This document shows positions 58,685 to 64,000 of a stretch of 64,000 nucleotides of DNA, piece after piece; within the stretch, counting starts at the first letter, position 1; the number at the start of each line of letters is the position of its first letter. The stretch is taken from positions 3,274,501 to 3,338,500 of the forward strand of contig CM052360.1 in the NCBI GenBank assembly GCA_028551475.1, in the 5' to 3' direction. Position numbers and translations under genes: made by a program. The notes beneath the pieces are model-generated. The model searched no databases. It saw nothing but the letters and a program-made list of their open reading frames with translations, and was not told the origin of the DNA. Source of the DNA: Casuarina equisetifolia. Lineage: Eukaryota > Streptophyta > Magnoliopsida > Fagales > Casuarinaceae.

Positions 58685-61600
58685 ATACACAGCAGTAAGG
58701 AGCCGCCAGTTGCCGCATAGCAAGCCCAGCGAGATGTTGAGGATGAGCTAAGCAAATTGGGTATCGGGCTCGTGAATCGAATCTATGCTATCGATGATCC
58801 CATTTATGAAAAGCTTGACACCTACTCGGTTTTCGCCGTCGCCGAAAACATTCCAAAGCATGCCACCCAGATTATTTACCGCCTCCTGGGGACAGATGTT
58901 CCTGTTGACACATATATGGAGGTATATGCCCCTATCCATATGCTTCTACCCACATTATTCAGGAGTAATTTTTTCCCCTGTTCTGGTCCGTAGGTTAGAA
59001 TACCCTATAGCCGTAACTCTTCCTAGACGAAGAAACCTCATCCGTCTTGTCGTCTTGAAATGGCTTGGACATGAGGGTCAAGATTTAACTTTTCTATTCT
59101 ACGAGAGAATGAATATGCCAGGGATCTTAGTTATTTTTACCTACGTATGTGGCACTATTACTCTTAACTAAATTAAGGCAGGATATGCGTTTTTTGGCTT
59201 CTCTTCCGTCGTATTTATCTTTGAGCCGTCTCACTGATATGTTTACGTACGATCAAAATAGGGTACCCAAGCATATGATGAGAACCTGGAGCAAAAGACC
59301 CCAGAAGTCAGCCTTTGTCGACTGTCATGTATACTCAAGCGGCTCTCCAGCGAGGTAACAAAGAATAGTTTGTAGACTAAATTTCGGACTAAGTAGAATG
59401 AGATCCTTTTACTATATATAAAGAGCATATTTCATAATGACAATCGTGGAATGTTAGATGGCATGCCCGATGAGTCTACTCCAGTGGAGTTACCGATTTC
59501 AATCCTTAGAAAGGTCTCACGCTATTCATGGGACGCCAAGGCAGTGCTAACATTTGCAGCTTTTGCTTTGGAGTACTGGAATTTCTGGTTTGCGCAACGA
59601 CACTCAACGGAACTCCCCGAATCAGTGGGGATTCTGAACCATATACCCGCCATCTTAGATCTTCAGAAATATCTAAATGTAATTGATGAACTCCAAAGCC
59701 TGATCAAGGCCACATCTGAATTTATCAAGCACATCGTTGAGTTCGAGAAGAAAACAATCCACGGTAAGAAGGTACAAGAACTCCAAAATTTCTACGACCG
59801 TATCCCCAAGGATGTTTTCCGGGCTATCAGAACTATTTTAGCTTGCACGACTCAAATGTCTTGTCTCGGTGAGAATGAGTAAGTTCTTGTCCCCTACATC
59901 AGCTATATGTGGTGAAATCGCTTCAGTTGAAGAGTTATGATGAAATAATTGGAGCGTAAAATTTGTTCATCTAATCATATGCAAATGCACATGATATTCT
60001 AATGGTTGTAGGAACAAGACAGACGAACTATCAATTTCTGTTACCAGAATCAACGGGATGCTCGACTCTTTTAAAGAGGGATATAAGAGAGTACGAAAAA
60101 CAAGAAGGTTATTCTCTGGGACGATTTCACTCATACTGAAGCAACTTACCTTGAATATGTAGCTCACGTAATATAATGTCTTAAAACTGGGAAAAGCTGC
60201 TGATCACGATTCTTGTCCTCTACAGGTGAAATTGAGGATTACAAGAAACTGGAGAGCGACTTTAAAATTTCTGATGAGATCACGGAGGTGATGTTCAGTG
60301 AGGTTGAGCGGCAGCTGCTAGATGGTTCTACTAAGAAATGGGTTAGCTCTTCTAGCAGCGTTTTTGAGTTTTATTTCTATTACTAGTATCTTTACTGTAT
60401 TTTTTAATTAATACCCTTTTCAGTTGCTAGAACTGAATCTTATACTAATCCCTCCAAATTATGTGCCAATAGAAATAACGAGAATGTTTAAATGTTCAAT
60501 AGTTTACCAAATTTTCATAATCGAATTGCAAAAACAGGTTAACATCGACGTGCTGAAAGAAAAGAGGCTTCTGTTACTAATTTCGACCCTAGACATATCT
60601 ACTGAAGAGGTCTTGGTTCTGAAGCTTATGATGAGATTATGAAGGAGGAGAAGTATAGAATTGTATGGATCCCAATGGTGCAGTTGCCCACTGACTTGCC
60701 AGAGGACTTTCAGGAGTTGCAGTCTGAGATGCCCTGGTACATAGTACAGGGCTTTACATCATCAGTATGCATGTGGCTCATTAAGAGCGTGTCAAATTTT
60801 GAGAACTGGCCCCTCCTTCTGGTGGTGAACCCACAAAGGAGGGTGGAACACCCAAACGCACTCCACATGATTCATAAGCGACTGAGGGCTTTCCTTTCAC
60901 GATCACGAAAGAGGAGGAACTTCTGGGCCAAGAAAATGTGATGGAAGCCATCCTGAAGAACATCAATGAAGACATAAATTGCTAGGAAAAGTTGCTTCTC
61001 TGTCTGAAATTTATATACATATATAGATTCCAAGGGGGCAGAGTGTGTGGTAACACAAGTATACAGACAATTGCACGTATTCATGCATGCCATTTCAAGA
61101 AAAATTCATGAAATGGATCCGAATAAAATTTGAGGTTCAATGTATCTTGTTCAATCAGTTCAAAGAGAAGAAGTACATTTTCTACTATGGAGGCAAGGAC
61201 AACTCGTGGATCAAACAATTTGAGGAGAAAGCCACTTCCTTGAAGGGTGATATGGAGGAGGAATACAACATTTCCTTAGAGTTGTTTTATGTTAAAAATG
61301 AAGACAATTTCTGAAGGGCCATACAAAGCTTCTTCTTCTGCAAGACTCGCTAGAAACCCGAAGTGGACCCTCTGATGTTAGAAATTCAAAAATGGTTTTC
61401 CTACAAGAATGAGAATGGATCGGCTGTGCTGTACGAAGGGTCTAGAATGGTGTCAAGTGGTCATAGTACAATAATTCTGGAAGTCTTCAATCAATTTGGC
61501 GAATGGAAGGGTGATTTGCCGGAAAAGGGCTTCGACAAATGTTTCGTAGAATGCCTTAAGAAGTTCTCTAAAAATGAGCCCTGCTGCCACAGTGACATTC

Positions 61601-61719
61601 CAATCAGAGTTGAAGTAGAGCATCTAAACTGCCCTTACTGTTCCTCAGAAATGGAGACTTATCTCAGCCTTAAGTGTTGCTTTGAACGCACTACTATTGA
61701 CAGAACGCATCTCCTTTAA
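58685..61719 (+). pseudogene. SEO: SEO copy A2, decayed duplicate of copy A
   Basis: Exons: 58685-58921, 59262-59354, 59458-59878, 60012-60107, 60226-60341, 60538-60986, 61159-61719. The start codon position reads ATA instead of ATG, and exon 1 has TAG at 58718. Exon 2 is intact (GTQAYDENLEQKTP). Exon 3 lost one C near 59465 but is otherwise open (FALEYWNFWFAQ, ILNHIPAIL). Exon 4 has one extra base near 60070. Exon 6 has a 4-nt deletion near 60625 and a 1-nt deletion near 60890, and its last Trp codon and donor are mutated (TAG, GG-AA). Exon 7 has TGA at 61312 and TAG at 61351, and its C-terminus is replaced after LKCC. None of these lesions is shared with copy A. Confidence 0.88.
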
Positions 61720-62345
61720 TTGAAGTTCTCTTAGAGCTTCCCTCCATTCTTGGCAATTTGTTCCTCACCACGTGCTGGGACCCTCGATCTTCTTTACAAA
61801 CTTTATTCACCACCCAAGGATTGGTTAAGAAGGTCACCTTTTCTTTTCTTTTAGTAAGACGGCCAGGAAAGATTAGGTAGGAACAAGCCAAATAACTCAG
61901 ACCTTTACTACGCTACTATGTTATAAATTAAAGGTTTCCCTTTATAGGATGCCATGGGGAGACTGGAAAGTTCTAGATAGGCCCCTAAGAAAGAGAAAGA
62001 GAGGATTTCGTTTCCTCTTTTGAGCAAAGAGACATAGTAGTTCTATTTTTTTTTTAGTAGGCAATTGGGGAAGGGGGATGTAGGATGTCTCGAACCCAAC
62101 CATTTGGTCAGGCCTCTATTGGCTATCAATTGAGTTAGTAGGTGATAGACTGATAGTCTATTTGTTAGTAATATGTAATATAATAATATAAAAAGAGGAT
62201 GAATTGGGTTACAAATTTAGTTTTTCCCTCCGTAACACAATGCTCAAACAAATAATGTATAGAATGAAAAGTAGTTCATCGGTTGACTATTAGCTGCCTA
62301 GAACTTAGATCCTAGTTTCACACACTATGCTTCCAAATTTTTTTT
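61720..62345. repeat. About 0.7-kb module, copy 2
   Basis: Repeats the module at 24176-24900, beginning in the 3' end of A2 near 61705. It is followed in tandem by copy 3. The SINE-like stretches are near 62058-62165 (minus strand, box B-like GGGTTCGAGAC) and 62268-62335 (plus strand). Confidence 0.75.
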
Positions 62346-62451
62346 TTCTAAATAATTTTTTTTTTAGACAAAAAGGTAAGTATGCATTAATAAAATTTTG
62401 TGTACTGAAGTAAAGGAACATGAACATGAACATGAACATGTGACCCAACCC

Positions 62452-63110
62452 TACAAAACGCATCTCCTTTAATTAAAGGTTTCTTAAATCTTCCCTCCAT
62501 TCTTGGCAATCAGTTCCTCACCATGTGTTGGACCCTCGATCTTCTTTATAAACTCTATTCACCACCCAAGGATTGGTTATAAGATCACCTTTTCTTTTAG
62601 TACGAAGTTCAGGAAAGATTAGGTAGGAGCAAGCCAAACAACTCGGACCTTCACTACGCTACTACGTTATAAATTAAAGGTTTCCCATTCTCGGATGCCG
62701 TGAGGCGGACTGGAAAGTTTTGGATAGAGTTTCATCCCTAAGAAAGAGAAAAGAGGATTTCGTGTCCTCCTTTGAGCAAAGAGAAACAGCAGGTCTATTT
62801 GTTTGTTTGTTTTTTTTTTTAATAGGCAATTGTGGAAGGGGCAGGTAGGATGTCTCGAGCCCCAAACATTTGGTTGGGGCCTTTATTGGCTATCAACTGA
62901 TCTAGCAGTTGATAGACTAATAGGTCTATTTGTTAGTGATATGTAACATAATAGCGGAATCAGAGGATGAATTGGGTTACAAATTTAGTTTTTCCCTCGA
63001 AACAATGATCAAACAAATAATGGATATAATGAAGAGTAGTTCATTGGTTGACTGTTAGTCACCTAAAACTTAGATCCTGGTTTGACACATTAGACTCCTA
63101 AACCTTTTTT
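62452..63110. repeat. About 0.7-kb module, copy 3 (tandem)
   Basis: Direct repeat of 61705-62345. Between them a GAACAT triplet array (ATGAACATGAACATGAACAT) lies near 62419-62440. SINE-like parts are near 62825-62935 and 63030-63100. Confidence 0.75.
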
Positions 63111-63129
63111 CTATATAATTTTTTTTTAT

Positions 63130-64000
63130 GACAATATAAGTTTACATTAATAAAATTTAGTGTATAAAAGCAAAGGAATATATCCCAATATTAAAAAAGT
63201 TACAAAATCTATGAGAAAATGAAGGTTTAAAGCTTTTAAATATCATTCAAAATGACAGTTTTTTTAGAGAATTTAATATTTTGAAATAAAGAAATTCTCC
63301 TTTGTAATTTTATTTTATTTTTTATACTTTTGCTAACAAGATTGAAATGTTTATTGTTTTGCTTTGAAAATGCCTTTAATTACATTTAATCTATATACAA
63401 TAAGTGTAAGCTAAAAAAGATATCTTAAGAAGTTTAGTAACTAAATTCCTTTCTTAATTGTTCAATGATTCATTATAATCATTTTATCCACCAATAAGAC
63501 GTTGGATTTCACTCTAAGTAAAAATAGTCTTCCAAATCACCTTTGTCTATATAAATTCAAAAAAGAGATGACTCCTATTTTCTACATAAAAATAATAGAA
63601 ATCGTACTATATGTTAATTGAAAGGAGCCATCATATAATTTTTTTGGTGAAAAGGTAATTTGTGTTAATAAGTATTAAAATACAAAAGCATAAATGCATA
63701 CCCTAGTATTATAGATTTTACTATATCTATAATTTTTTTTGCAATAGAAAGTCTATCTTGATAGACTAGCTATTCAATAAAATTATATTTGTTGATGTCA
63801 CCAATTTAGATTAAATCATATCAATCTACTTCTTCATCAAATGGTTGAAGGACTGTAAATTTCTTTGCAGTAATAGACAAACCTAGAGTGGGCCTTAGTT
63901 TGAAGGTGCCTTTTCAATTCCATGCTATGAAACCTTTTATATCAAGCTACATCACTTTTTTTTTATTTTATATTGTAAATCCATTTATGCTATAATGAAA
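63130..64000 (-). mobile_element. LINE fragment, runs off the window end
   Basis: Nearly identical to 29752-30620, including the nested LINE tail at about 63643-63735. Minus orientation, 3' end at the left. It continues beyond the window. Confidence 0.8.

Noticed and set aside
1-64000. CRISPR arrays, bacterial operons or phage genes
   Set aside because: No regular short repeat-spacer structure and no prokaryotic gene organisation; the spliced genes and LTR elements show a plant nuclear genome.
1-64000. tRNA or rRNA genes
   Set aside because: I saw no cloverleaf with proper boxes. The box A/B-like pieces found belong to repeated SINE-like modules.

Overview
The window is nuclear DNA of a flowering plant, most likely a eudicot. 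The evidence is spliced genes with GT-AG introns, AT-rich introns and spacers, a TATA-box promoter class, and plant-type TRIM, Ty1/copia, Ty3/gypsy and LINE elements. I cannot name the species from the sequence.

The theme is a tandem cluster of sieve element occlusion (SEO, P-protein) genes, all on the plus strand. I recognise them by the family pattern: an N-terminal helical exon, a MACD/FALEYWNF exon, an exon with WIPMVQL, MPWYIV and HPNALHMIHVWG, and a last exon that starts KYIFYYGG and ends in a METY..FKCCH cysteine motif. Six recognisable copies have the usual 7-exon layout, called here A (1876-5261), B (6371-14220), D (26545-29471), E (34240-42266), F (52622-54789) and A2 (58685-61719). 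Three more are exon-7 relics: C (22649-22990), H (46489-46735) and G (56497-56830). Only D has no nonsense or frameshift lesion in exons 1 and 3-7. The others carry frameshifts, stops, lost splice sites, deletions or transposon insertions.

Layout: 1-6370 is copy A plus its 3' flank, and it is repeated at 56832-61719 as A2. 6371-14220 is copy B, split by a 5.35-kb LTR retrotransposon in intron 3. 14490-22510 is a nested transposon block: a TRIM candidate, a gypsy relic with a solo LTR in its RT gene, a copia relic, and an LTR split by a LINE. 22649-34050 holds relic C, gene D and an inverted pair of LINEs. 34056-43460 is copy E, with a 4.97-kb copia element in exon 2, followed by its flank. 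43461-47381 is spacer with a small LINE and relic H. 47382-52382 is a second, better preserved copia element upstream of copy F. F, relic G and A2 follow. The right end is a tandem pair of about 0.7-kb non-coding modules and a LINE.

SEO proteins form the filaments that plug wounded sieve tubes. This stretch therefore looks like a birth-and-death gene cluster now mostly decaying under retrotransposon load. Target-site duplications can be read exactly for eight insertions (for a ninth, the solo LTR in the gypsy relic, the two copies differ by one base), so the order of events can be partly reconstructed.
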